The notes beneath the pieces were generated by a model. That model saw nothing but the letters and a program-made list of their open reading frames with translations. It made no database searches and was not told where the DNA came from. DNA of 64,000 nucleotides. Origin: Paramyrothecium sp. XJ0827. Lineage: Eukaryota > Ascomycota > Sordariomycetes > Hypocreales > Stachybotryaceae. Both the position numbers and the translations under genes were made by a program. The DNA lies in assembly GCA_020881915.1 (NCBI GenBank), contig JAJFPB010000006.1, positions 3,472,001 through 3,536,000 on the forward strand, given 5' to 3'. Shown here one piece after another: positions 24,127-35,262 of the stretch (its first letter is position 1; the number at the start of each line of letters is the position of its first letter).

Positions 24127-24480
24127 TCACGCCTTGCACATCTCCCGCTCCCAATCCGTAGGGGTATCGTTCTTCTGGCGCCGCGTCCCCTTCACGTGCG
24201 CCGGCCGCGGCGCCGACAGCGTCAGGCCGTCCCCCGACCACGGCAGCCCGCCGCCGTCGCTCCGCCGCGGCCGCTTGTTTTTGCGGCTGGAATTGAGCGG
24301 CCGTGGCTTCTTCTCCCTGCCGAACAGCCGGTGGAGGTGGCCCTTGCGGTAGAGGACGGCCCCGACCACGATGAGGAACGTCGCGACGCCGGCGACGATG
24401 ACGCCGGCGATTCAGGCCGGGTTGCTGCTGTTGCTGGCCGCAAAGGTGCCGGCGGCGGAGCCGGCCCCGGCCTTTCGTGC
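24127..24480 (-). pseudogene. Relic of a single-pass membrane protein (in-frame stop before the TM helix)
   Basis: On the minus strand an Ala/Ser/Gly-rich stretch (SAAGTFAASNSSNPA) runs into TGA at 24414-24412. It continues in frame as a clear transmembrane helix (IAGVIVAGVATFLIVVGAV), then a basic cytoplasmic tail (YRKGHLHRLFGREKKPRPLN) ending at 24127. This is the layout of the C-terminus of fungal type I surface proteins: Ser-rich stalk, one helix, basic tail. No ectodomain exon is evident upstream. A possible intron (GTAAGT near 24557, CAG near 24500) precedes the stalk, but no convincing exon is joined. The remnant looks truncated and interrupted by the stop. A short live protein, or a sequencing error at 24412, cannot be excluded. 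Confidence 0.35.
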
Positions 24481-25848
24481 GTGGAGGTTGCTTAACTAAA
24501 GGGGGGTCTGCTGTTAGAGGAAGAGTTGGGTGGGTGTCTTGTCGAGATGGCACTTACACGAATATAGTGTTGTGGAAGGATCATGATGTATTCTCTTGCG
24601 GTTTTGTCCATGCTCAAAGCAGCACCGGGCATCGGTCACACAAGCAAGCGGCGCCGTCGTTGCTTAAGAGTTCCATCGGCCCCGGCTGGTGGCGCGGGTT
24701 CCATGCACAATGACGGCGGACGAGCCAGCGATCGGCAGGCTGGGCAACGAGGCTGACCTAGCACCGCCAGCATCTCGGCATTGTGGAGCCGGGTAACGGA
24801 GAGGCTGTGCGAGTTATCGGGTATTGAACCGTAGGGAATATATCTCTTCATCTCGTATTCCGAGTTCGGAGATAATAAAATAAGTAAGTTGGTTTAAAGA
24901 ATAAAAGATTTATTCTTGACGCGTCCTTGTTACTTACGCATCAGATGGTGTAGAACTCTTGAAGCTGAAAAACATGACATCGACTATGCTGCTGGAGCCT
25001 CGTGTCGTTATCATCATCCAACTTTCGGACGAGTGCCTCTCAGGCGGAGTTTTCCCCCATAATTAGACCCAGTTCTCTCACCACACGGCATATTATCATC
25101 CTTCGTTTGGTTTGGCAGAGGTTGCCAAGCTCTTGGCCGCGCCCACGTGAATGCGGCTACCCTGCACTGCCCAGACTTGTAAAGCGAAGTTCGTTGCACT
25201 TTTCACAATGTCTCCTATTCCCCAGTTAAACACGTGGTTTGAACGTATATATTAGGTTTTTTCATGGCTTGCCTTTTGTTCCAGGTCGTCTATTTTGTTG
25301 CTTAGTTATCGGTGCTAGCATTAATACTAGAGAGCAAACGAGCCAATGTTATAACCATCAACGGACGTAGTTTATGAGCCAATGAGTGGGAATTACAATG
25401 TGTTCCGTGCTTTCATTTCTTCAGATTGAAAAAAATATAGAAAGAATACTTCACTGGCATTACAAAACCTCAGCGAGTTTCGATAGAGCCCTTGGAGCTG
25501 AAAATCAAAAACATACGATACCTAGACAGAGATTAGGCTGCATGGCATCAAACTCGTCCCAGGGAGTTGACTCGAAGAGAATGCCAAAGAGTCAAGCGAA
25601 ACCGTGCTGTTGAATTTCGAGCATAGACGGTAGAAATACTGCTAATGCTAGTCATCTCGCATCCTAGTCGACCAGTGAAACAAGCCCCGAACTTCAAGAA
25701 TCGCAGGAACTCTTTGATATTCGTTAATGAGCTAATAATACATTTGTGACACCGCTAAGATTCTACCGAGTTCGTGACACAGTGTATGTGCAGATGCCCC
25801 CATAACTTTTCAACCGTTCCCAATATATCCCATCTACCCGTCCAGTCT
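24481..25848. other. Intergenic region, AT-richer, downstream of rtt106
   Basis: 24.85-25.75 kb is noticeably AT-rich and includes the presumed 3' UTR of rtt106 at its right end. The short frames have no coding character. It could be mildly RIP-affected DNA, but I cannot quantify that by eye. Confidence 0.5.
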
Positions 25849-27454
25849 TCATACAACGTCAAACTTCTCCCCAGCGTCCTGATTTCTTCTTGACGGCCTG
25901 GAAGTGAAGGCCGCCCATGCGCCGGGAGCGGGCGCTGCTTGGGGAGCCGGCTGAACAACCTTTTCCTCCTTAACCACCTCCTCTTCGACATCTTCTTCGC
26001 CCTCTGCGTCGTCCTCTCCGCTTTCTTCGTCTTCATCGCCCTCCTCATCTTCGTCCTCGTCATCATCATCGTCGTCATCTTCATCACTGGAGCCTCCCGA
26101 CCCTTCACTGTCGCCTTCGCTGCCAGGATCATAATCTTCTTCATCCTCATCTTCTTCATCTTGTAGTAGTTGCTCCGCTTCCAGTTGCGCGAGTGCCAGT
26201 TCACTGGTGGAACCTGCACCTTCGTGCCCGTTTGCGCCGTCTTCCGCCTCTCCCTCCACAGCCTTCTTCCTGTTCTCAGCAAGCTGCAGCTTTCCTTTTC
26301 GCTGCTCTGCCATGCTCCGATCTTGCAAGCGATTGGTCTTGATATACTCGTCGATGCCACCGTAGTCTTGCTGGTCAAGCATACCAAATTCAAGCTCATC
26401 ATTTGCCTCGCCGTCCGCGGACATTACTTCAACGACCATGTTAAATGTGATCTGGAGGATGTTTGTATAGCTCACAGCCACGATCCGATCCAGGGGCATG
26501 AACATAAGGGGCTTCTTGAAACCCCAGAAGATGCCGTTCTCAAGGAAGAAAAGGAAGCCATCCTTGGATCCTCGGAAACCAGTGACGTGAACTGCCTTCT
26601 CATTTGGCCGATGGGCCTGGCGAATCATGCTGTGGAACTTGTTAGGGTTGGCAGACACAATGGTCACCGAGCTGCCAACACCCTTCAACCTCCTATCGAA
26701 GGCCCAGTGGAAGAGAGACTTGTAAGTGTCCGAGACGGCGGCTGCGCTCCCTGCCTCGCTGCCCCCGATGGTGCCCTGCTTCGGCGGCGTCGCCGGTACT
26801 GTGAAGACGAGTGGCTCGACGGTCGGAGGGTTGGTTTTTGAAGGCAAGCAGGTTCCTCGAGGGAAGAGAACGTAGTTGTGCTGAACCTGCGCCTTGTCGG
26901 GGATAGGCAAGTAGAACGCATACTCTGGTGCCAATTAGTTTCTACTTCGCCAGGAGACGTGGAGGTACCAACCAATATCCGACCAAGCATACGTTATAGC
27001 TGGGATCGGAGCAGTTGTGCCTGGTGCTCTGGCGTAAATGTGTTGCGCGGTGAAGCATATCTCGAACTTCTTGCGCTGAGGAACCGCGACGGATATCTCC
27101 TTGACCTCAAGAAGCACAGGCTCGTCGGCGGCGTTGGTTTGCACCGCTGGGCTGCCGGCAGCACCATTCACGGCTCCATTGTCGACTCTCCTTCGCTTTA
27201 ACGCCGGCTCGCCGTTCGTTTGCAGTTGGTCCTGTACATAACTGGTGATTTCGTTGAACAAGGCGATTCTTCCGGGTGAATCTGTCGTGTGTGTCAGAAG
27301 ATCGTGCCATTGCTTCGCGATTGGCTTGTATAGGGGGTGTCAGGGATGGAATTGGAGTTGGGCACCGACCTGCTGCTCTGCGGATGCCGTCGATGATGTC
27401 GGGCCGGGCTTGGAACACTGCAGACAGTCGCTGGAGGTCCAAGGGTGCGGCCAT
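25849..27454 (-). CDS. rtt106: Histone chaperone Rtt106 (three exons, 489 aa)
   Basis: Exons 27454-27370, 27281-26973 and 26924-25849 join in phase across 88- and 48-bp introns. ATG 27454 ([20 protein letters not shown]) is the first in-frame ATG. The middle of the protein has the tandem pleckstrin-homology module of Rtt106: [53 protein letters not shown] and [20 protein letters not shown]. The C-terminal ~120 residues are extremely acidic (runs of Asp/Glu), as expected for a histone-binding tail. In yeast, Rtt106 binds H3-H4 acetylated at H3K56. It deposits them behind forks together with CAF-1 and regulates histone genes and silencing. Location is nuclear. The gene is head to head with vfa1, 393 bp between start codons, suggesting a shared promoter. 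Pob3/SSRP1 is related but lacks this N-terminus. Confidence 0.94.
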
Positions 27455-27847
27455 GGTCGCGCTGAGTTTACCGACCAAAGAATCCAAGGCGAAAGCAATA
27501 AACTCCCAGGACAGAGAATGGAGCAGGGACGATAGATGCAGATCTTGTAAAAGGCAAAAAGAGAATTGTCGGCGTGTGACGTGACGTGAAGGCGGCGCTT
27601 AGTCATGCAGAGCGAAGCGCTTCCAGCGCAGCGCAGCGCAGCGTCTAACGGGAACAGTGACCGTCAGGCAGCGGCTGCTGCTACGACATCCGCCCCCCGC
27701 CAGACAGAAACAGGCGCCGCCTCTGTACTCTGTAAGTGTCTCATGATGAGATCTGCACGTGCCAGGCCAAGGCTACCCTGAAGAACCTCCACAAGGTAAC
27801 AGTATCACACGATTCAAGTGTCATTGCTCGGCGTGCACGTCTACGCA
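27455..27847. promoter_or_regulatory. Shared divergent promoter of rtt106 and vfa1
   Basis: Only 393 bp separate the two start codons. It contains a short tandem of AGCGC units (27625-27643) and several GCGC-type sites. A compact bidirectional promoter is the simplest reading. Confidence 0.6.
27625..27643. repeat. AGCGC short tandem in the divergent promoter
   Basis: Almost four copies of AGCGC lie in a row between rtt106 and vfa1. They may serve as clustered binding sites or be a neutral microsatellite. Confidence 0.6.
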
Positions 27848-28594
27848 ATGGCACCTCCCTTCCCAAACTTGTACACTCATCGTAAGGTCGCCGAGGCCTC
27901 TGCAAAGGCATGCGACATCTGCTATAAGCCAAGCACGTCGGTGCTCATCACCCCGGACAAGAAGGTGTGCAGCCTCGCGACCCGCGCTTTACCTGCTACA
28001 GAAGGCTGAGAGAACAACTAAGGATTTCTTCTACATTTGTCCCGCGCATCTCAAGGACCGCTACTTCTGCTCGCCCAAGATCGACGAGGAAGCTGCCAAG
28101 GCCAAGCGCGAGAAAGAGCTTGCCGAGGAGACGGAGAGGCTGAAGAAGGAGTACGAGGAGAAGCAGCGCCGGAAGAAGGAAAAGGAAGCCAAGGAAAAGG
28201 ACAAGGAGAAGAGCAAGGACAAAGAAAAGGACGACAAGGACAAGAAGGACGACGACAGCGACAAGAAGGATGACGAAAAGGCAAAAACCGAGGTCGGTAT
28301 ATCTGTTGCTGCCTGCCACCTACAAGGCGCATCCTCAGTTCTCTCGCAAACTAACCTCGCGCAGAAGAACGAAGATGAGCCTACGCCCCCAGAAGAGGAG
28401 CCGCGCGTGTTTGAGCTCAAAAGGTCTGCCAGAGGTCACAACTGACTGCAGCCCTTTCGCTAACATGGAACAGCGTGTTCTATCAGCAACGACTTCAGAA
28501 GAAGAGACAGGCAGAGGCTGCGAAAAGGGACCGCGAGAGAGTATCTCAACCGGGCTACTTCCCGTCTGTCCCCTCAGGTCTGCCCGGCAAATAG
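27848..28594 (+). CDS. vfa1: Vps4-associated protein Vfa1 (four exons, 188 aa)
   Basis: Exons 27848-27964, 28023-28292, 28365-28423 and 28474-28594 join in phase. The N-terminus has the zinc-binding signature CDICYKPST followed by DFFYICPAHLKDRYFC (four cysteines plus His). The middle is a highly charged Lys/Glu/Asp-rich coiled coil. The C-terminus VFYQQRLQKKRQAEAAKRD ends in FPSVPSGLPGK, a Vps4-interaction-type end. In yeast, Vfa1 binds the MIT domain of the AAA-ATPase Vps4 and stimulates it at endosomes. The first intron (27965-28022) ends in a weak AAG acceptor. A CAG acceptor at 28001 would leave a 37-bp intron and add seven residues. I prefer the first because it gives the conserved join PDKKDFFYICP. 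Start chosen as the first ATG with family match. Confidence 0.9.
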
Positions 28595-31500
28595 AACCCC
28601 TCAGCCATCCAGCTGCCTAGGTGGTGTCTCATCACTGGTAAATGTCTAGCTGAGTGTTGTGCAAGCATGTAGGTGCAGCCAGCTCAGTGCTTCAATGGAA
28701 TGCACCCGAGGCTGTCGAAGCTGTCAGGCATAACGAATAACCACCTCAGCTCACGTCTACCACCACCAGACCGGAAGACGCAGTGTACATACTACGTTTA
28801 TAGGGCATGCTTCGAGCAAGTTGCTCCTCAAGCTTTCGTCACTATGAGAGAATCCCCCGGGGCTGGTGGTTTCGGGAATTGCGGGTAGAGGAGGGAAATT
28901 GGTTGCGGCGTTGCTCTAGAGGTTGACCTGCGTCAAATGGCTTTGCATTATAGCATGAAATTTCTTCTGCAAAGTGGATATTCCTTCATCACTATCTTTT
29001 GTCTTGATACCCTTGCATCTTGCTCATTAAGCTGAGGTTCTTCGTTGGGGACGATCATATCATTGACTCCCTCTGCCCTCATCAACATGGAATCGCGTTT
29101 TTGGGGCAGTACGCGTTCACATCAAGCAACATGAGCTCTAGAGAGACGCAGTTTCGCTAAAGGGCAGAGTGTTGCGCTGCTCCCACAACTACTGATATCG
29201 ATCTCTTACCAGGCTAGTACTGGGCATAGCGAATCACCATTGTCAGCCCACACACACTGACACCACTTGTACTATGACGGTAGAAAACCGACTTCTACCC
29301 ACAAAACCCCATTTCATCATTCCTCACAAGTATTGAACAAACAGCTCTCGCATGCAGTCGAACATGCAGAGTTCGGAGAGTCGCCGCAATAGCATGGTTT
29401 TGGGCATATGTTAGTGCTTACATTGCATGTTCGAGTCAAGTCCTCCTTCGAGGCAGCTTGGCATCCCACATGGACAGCCAGGTCATGCTTATCTCGTAAC
29501 GAAGAAAACGATACGAAGACCAAGAGGACTGGCTAACGCTCGGCAACAAAATCCACAATGGTGCCTTTGTGTTCCACGACACCGTTTGGGCCGTTTGTGG
29601 GTTCGCCAAAGGACTCCACCTAGCACAGCCGACGTGGCCCTTGACGCTTGCCTACGTCTTGGAGCTGGCATTTTCTCCTAATGGAGACAACTTGCAGGAG
29701 AGAGAATGTGGATACCTGCTTCGGCTTGACTCATTTGCGTAGAGCCGCGGAGCAGAAAACCCGACGTCCGTTCATGTCAACTGCCCCCTTGAGCCATCAA
29801 CAATGCCTCATCTCACATGATAGGTCCATGACGTTACAGCATGCCTCATCTACTGCTCTTGGTTATCTCCGGATCACGTTATTCCAGCGAGCTGCCTTAC
29901 CAATAATGCAACAGGGCTTGCTTACGGCTGACGGACGGAAGTAGCAACACCTCGGTCGCCCACCAGGCTGGTTCACTCGCCAATGGAAACCAGCAGTGGG
30001 AAAAGTGCTTTAGCTGCCTGCGTGTTTAGTAACATCCCAGCTGCTGCTCATGCAGTCAGCATTGTCCCCGCCTCTCGCACACATCGCTATTCGACGTCAC
30101 GGTGGATCGTCTGGAGAAGCGTGAGAGTCCGCATGCACGTCAATGTCCCTTGACGAGCTAACAATGCTTGCCAGCACGGTAGGGATGTGCCAATAGAGCG
30201 ACTGTCCGCGCGACTACACCCCTCGGTCCGCCCCGGCCTTGGCTCTCCGCGGTGTGAACCTATCTTACTTGTACTGGAAGTCTCCCAGAGTCACTGCTCA
30301 GCCCAGCACGCACACGTGCAGGCATATTCGCATTTGCTTGATGCGGTAAGTACCCGCTTGCAGGTGCTGGTCCCAAATATAGCCGTCAATATGCGAGCTT
30401 CGAGTGACGTTAACATGAGGCTTTCTTCCCATTAGAACTTAGATTATGCTTCTTGTCGTAAACCAGAGCCACACCCATGCTAATCTGACGGCCGGTTGAT
30501 ATTACCGCAAATGGGGGTTACACGGGGTCCTGCAAGTTTCCGCATCGTCCGTGACCAGGAGAGAATACAGTGAGGCTGGCTGTGGCGCTCAACCCTTGTT
30601 CCAAATCTCACCATCCACTGAGTATGGAGGCCCTTACCCTGACGACGAAATTACCATGGGACGTTGTAAGGAACGGGAAAGTCAATATTAGCTGCTGGCA
30701 ATGTAGGTGTACTAGTTTGGTATAAGTTGTAGGCTTTGGTAGCCCGGCAGCGGTGTCGCTGTTTACTAGCGTTGCTTCCAACTATCTATCTCGATGAATT
30801 GTATATGCAAACATGCCATTCAAGCTTAAATCACGGGCTCCTCAAGGGACAGGAAAACTCTGAGGGTGTGTTTACCAAGAATACTGATACATGGACCGCA
30901 TGTTGACAAGCAAGGCATTCTGCCATACAAATTGGTTCCTGCAAGAGCTAAACTGTACCGGACGATGTAGGGCGACGCCCTACTAGGAAACCTTGCCCAT
31001 GTAGAAGATTTACCGTGCTAGTCATGATACCAACACTCCCAGAGGTTGCATAGTTAGATGCAGAAAGGCATCCTTGGATCAAACGGTGTTATCAAACCCC
31101 CTACCCCGGACGATCTCTCCAGGAAAGGGGTGCGAACTACAGCATCGGCTGTTGCCTAACCGCAAAGAGGCCTGGCATGCTATGCGGGAATCCTGCCGAG
31201 AAGATCAGAAGCTAGAGCCACTCGACGAAAGCGGACGCTCACGCGAAGCTGACGAGAGCCGAACCCAGCTGTCCCACGCTACCGGGGTCGCCCAACGCGG
31301 GGGCGTGAAGGTCAAGTGACGGTCGTCCCACGATGAGCAAAGCGGCGCCGCAGCCTTAACCGTTGCGAAGAGCCCCGGGCCCGAGCCTAGTCGGGGACAT
31401 ACACCGAGCTCCACCGGTTTCCCTCTCGATATGCGATTCGGCAGTGAAGCGGCCAGGATGGTCGAGGGCACCTGGGCAGCATGGAGGCGCTCCCCTTCGC

Positions 31501-32412
31501 TGGTCTCACGACTGAACTGTATCTACGCCCTGCGTCATGAACCCTACACCAGGCTGGCAGTCATGGATCAGCCAAGCCATGGTTCTGACCATCTTGATTC
31601 TTCCCCCCCCTCTTTCAGATGACCGGTCGACATTTTATCGGTACCCCATAAGCCCTAGCGAGCAGCAAGTTCGGTGTATAGGTAAGCCCGCCGCCTCGTC
31701 CAGCCAAAAGCGTCATGTTTGGGGTCCATAAGGCTAGGAGCCGCGAGGGGGGGGCTTCGCCATTTTCCTCGGATCCCCTCTCTTTGAGGTTTCACGACGC
31801 GCGCTTGGGGGACTTGCGTGTAGGAGCAGCATGGAGATATGCTCACATCCGGCCGATGGAGCCATGCGCAACAAAGTAGATCAAGCACAGTCCCGGCACG
31901 GGGACCTGGTCAGGGCTAAGAAAGTCTCCGATGCGTCAGGGCCAAAGGAGTATACTTTAGGAAACACTCGACCCCTTAAGATGATCGTTTCCGTAAATAC
32001 CAGAAAAAAATTCGAGGGTCAGTATCGGGCCGAGGCCGATCTCGAAACAGGAGGTTTCTTCTCGAAGCCATGGCGTCAGGGAAGCGTGGAAGGCCCGAAG
32101 AGAACAAACGCTTTGACCAGGAAAAAGAATTTTCTTCCCCTTCGCCCTTGACGTTGGTTGGTTGGGCGGGCGGCGATATTGCTCATTGCCCTCACCGACA
32201 CCGAGGCGACCAGATTGAGGGTGTAGCCAGCCATAGCGTCAGGGGGGAAAACGACGACTGGCATGGATTCGCCCACACGTAACAAGGCACGGATGGCTCG
32301 GCCGAGGCTAGGAGTTGTGGGAAAAAAAGAAAAGAAAAATGCTGTTGCTTCGTGATCCTCGGCTCGGACATGTCCGTAACGTACAAATGTATTGTTTTCC
32401 ATATCAGGCTTT
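28595..32412. other. Gene-free stretch (3.8 kb)
   Basis: I see only short frames. The longest ATG-started one is about 106 codons (31831-32151, +) and has no recognisable feature. The left end is the vfa1 3' UTR and the right end that of the secreted-protein gene. No tRNA, transposon terminal repeat or repeat array was found by eye. Confidence 0.5.
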
Positions 32413-33398
32413 TTAGACCAGGACTAGCCATGCACACGCGAGCCCAATCAACAGCGCGGAGCGCCCACTCGCCAACGCCGGTGCGGCCCCTTCTCCCCCG
32501 GCCCCCTCCGAGCCGCTGGGCCCCGGGGCGGGCGCCGTCGTCGGTGCCGACCCGGAAGCCGTGGATGACGACGCCGGCGCGCCGGCGGTGGTGGTGGTGG
32601 CGGTGGCGGCCGGCACCGCAGCAGCATCGGCAGTGACGCACTCGTCCTCGTCGTGGTCGTCCCTCAGCAGCCCGCAGTCCTCGACGCAGCGCTCAAACTC
32701 CCTGCGCCGCTCCCTCGACACGGACTTGACGCCGCCGCGGTCGATCTCGAACGTCTCCGTGACGCACGCGCGGGCGCACGGGACGGCCGCGCAGGGGAGC
32801 TGCCCGCTCCAGCGACCGACGTCGAGCCACCCGGCCGCCTCCTCGTACTCGGACCAGGACCCCGTGCCGCCCGAGAGCTCGAACTGCGTGATGTCCTCCT
32901 CCCGGTAGTTCCAGCCGCCGCTGTCGCCGAAGGCCGCGGTCGCGCCAAGCAGGTCCGAGGGGAATGCGTCCCGGGGAATGGTGACTGACACCCTGGTGAC
33001 GTTTCTGGCGACGCATGGCACGAGTACACCTGAGCCCCAGAGCATTAGATCCGTTCTTCTTCTATGCGCCCCAGAAGTTGCGATATCATTCAGTCGCCCT
33101 CGGAGAGAAACTCACAGTAGAGGCTCGTAGATTTGCTTCGGGAAAGGTAGCTCTCGATGCCCTCGGGCCACGCGCCGAGGAGTATCCTCCGCTTCTCGTC
33201 ACGGCCGTGCCTGGAGGGGCTCAAGGACGGCCCCGAAGCATTCATGCCCCATACCATCTCCTCGCCGGCCTGGACTACCGTGGGGACATCGAATATCCCC
33301 TCGTTCAAGTTGTCGTCGTCGTCCACGCGGCGAACCACCGCCAACGACGGGGCGGCCAACGCGACCAGCCATGCCAACAATGCCAATCGCGGCAGCAT
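32413..33398 (-). CDS. Secreted, probably GPI-anchored cysteine-containing protein (two exons, 299 aa)
   Basis: Exon 1 (33398-33116) and exon 2 (33029-32413) join across an 86-bp intron (GTGAGT donor, CTCAG acceptor) that splits a cysteine codon at residue 95. Residues 1-20 form a strong signal peptide (MLPRLALLAWLVALAAPSLA). It is followed by VVRR, a possible Kex2-type dibasic site, and an Asp-rich stretch. The mature part has eight cysteines in pairs (YC and VPC; LPC, VPC and RAC; RCVEDC; DEC), enough for four disulfides, and two N-glycosylation sequons (NAS, NVT). A Thr/Ala/Ser/Pro-rich stalk leads to a hydrophobic C-terminus (RSALLIGLACAWLVLV) typical of GPI attachment. I do not recognise the family. 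Cell-surface or secreted location is well supported; an effector or wall-structural role is only a guess. It stands alone in gene-poor DNA. Confidence 0.8.
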
Positions 33399-35262
33399 TT
33401 TTCTTTTAGAGCCAATTCTCTTGCTCAGTTATGCATATCCAGGTGGAGATGCGATGTGATGCCGCGAGCGTGCCAAAAGCCCCTAGCCTCCTCTCATAAT
33501 GAAAGACTTGTCCAATGCTAGAGCCTGACTGGTCAGAGTCCGACAATCCTTGACAGGCGGGGAAACCTCACGGACTCAGCCTCCAAAGCCATGCTCGTCG
33601 TCAACACAAGCTTCTTCTTTGTGTTTCGAAGCAGGATACATTCCACTTCTGCTCACAGCAATTTCCGCATGTCGTTGAAGACCATGCGCGACGGCCTATG
33701 CAAGTACCCCGGCTGCGCGCTTGTCGTCAAGCACACAACAGACGAGACGGTCCCTCTGCAACCCTGCGTATTCGTACTGTCTTGGCAAGTGCACGGGGAT
33801 CGAAGGATTCCACGGCGCAGCAGAGAGTATCATCGAGTCGGGTGAGGTCTACAACAAACCTGTAAGAATACTAGGACCGCCGCACCGAGTCGAGTCAAGC
33901 TGCGTTTTAGCACGACGTTGTAACGGCGTGTGCAGTTCATCAAAATACTCAACCCGGCAACAAGGGCTTCCCGGGTTTTGCATCTTCAGCAGTCTCGCAA
34001 CATCTTTTATTCCCGTACGATAGTTTCACACCGTCGCAGTGTTCCTTCCAACCCACAGGAACCTCAATACACATTCAAGGATGGGACAGCAACAGTAGCA
34101 GCGGCGGCGGCGGCATGGTTTCTTCTATGTATGGCCCCAAGATCAAGGTTCCCGGACGTACCGTCTCGCGTGGGGGGGGGGGAGGGGGGACCAGCGATTG
34201 TAGGGATGCTTTTTCTCGTTATATGCGCTACAACGTACGAACCGCGACCGGTCTAATCCAAAGAAGCAATCGCCGGAGCCTTGCATGAGCAGTGAGGTTG
34301 CACCGCTCTGCTAGTCGGCGAGCCGTGTGTCGCCAGTTGTCGTGGCATAAAAACGTGGGACAAGCAGCTGACCCCAACGGCCATAAAGCGGGAAAAACGG
34401 CGCGCTCCAATGCCGATCACCAAGACCATGTGCGTGATGCTGCTGAAACGGTCAATTGAATTGTAATTTCGTGAGACCGTCCCACGGGCAAAGGGCGCCC
34501 TGTACTAAAGTCCGCTTCTGCATCGCCAAGTGCAAGGTAGGGCATCAACCCTTTTGGCCGCACCCCCTCCCCTTTCGCTCTCCTACGATGTTGTTGCAAT
34601 TCATAGGCAGAGCGTCCTGCGTGCGTCGGTGCCCAGGCCGACGAATTTACCCCCTTCTCCGCTCAGTAATCAGACTACATGTGCATGTTCGTGGCACATG
34701 CAAGAAAAAAACCGGGCTTCCCTGGGCGATGGCGTGCCTGTAACGATGCAGCCCAGAACCTGCTTGTTAGGACGAACATGGCCAAAGCTTTTTTTCCCTT
34801 CTTTCCCTCCTCTCCCCCCCTCGGCTTGTATTCACGGGAGGGGGAAAAAGAGAGACAGATGGGCAAACTGACGCAGAGAGATGGGGGGTAAAGTTGTTTC
34901 TTGTGGTCGATCTGAAATGCATGTCAGACGGCATGTGACGGGACGCTAGGGTGTGACCCGCGATGCCACAATCGACGCCAGCACAATATGATCCGGTGAT
35001 CTGTGCCTTTGCTCGCTGCTCGCTGTCGCTTGCTCCGTGCACTGCTTCGCTGCTGACACATGTGTCCTGCACGTTGCGCCAAAGAAGCAGGTGTGTGTGC
35101 GTGTGTGCGCTAGTTTGATGAAGCGTGTCTCTCTTGATGATTTGTGGCCCTCGCAGCTGCAACGACAGGCTTGTCCACAGGGCCAAAAGGGAACGTAGCA
35201 GTAGTAACCATGCGGGTAGGCCAGCGCCTTGTCTCTAGAGTCCGTCGCGGATTGGCCCCTTC
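33399..35262. other. Intergenic region between the secreted protein and yvh1
   Basis: About 1.9 kb, containing the promoter of the secreted-protein gene on the left and the yvh1 3' UTR on the right. A G-homopolymer tract lies near 34170-34187. The short frames on both strands show no coding signal. Confidence 0.5.

Noticed and set aside
25939..26166. Phe/Ile/Val-rich hydrophobic plus-strand frame as a membrane protein
   Set aside because: It is the antisense of the Asp/Glu run in the rtt106 acidic tail.
27996..28319. Leu/Val-rich minus-strand frame as a membrane protein
   Set aside because: It is the antisense of the Lys/Glu-rich coiled coil of vfa1.
31831..32151. 106-codon ATG frame as a small gene
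   Set aside because: No signal peptide, domain or splice context; the length is within chance for this window.
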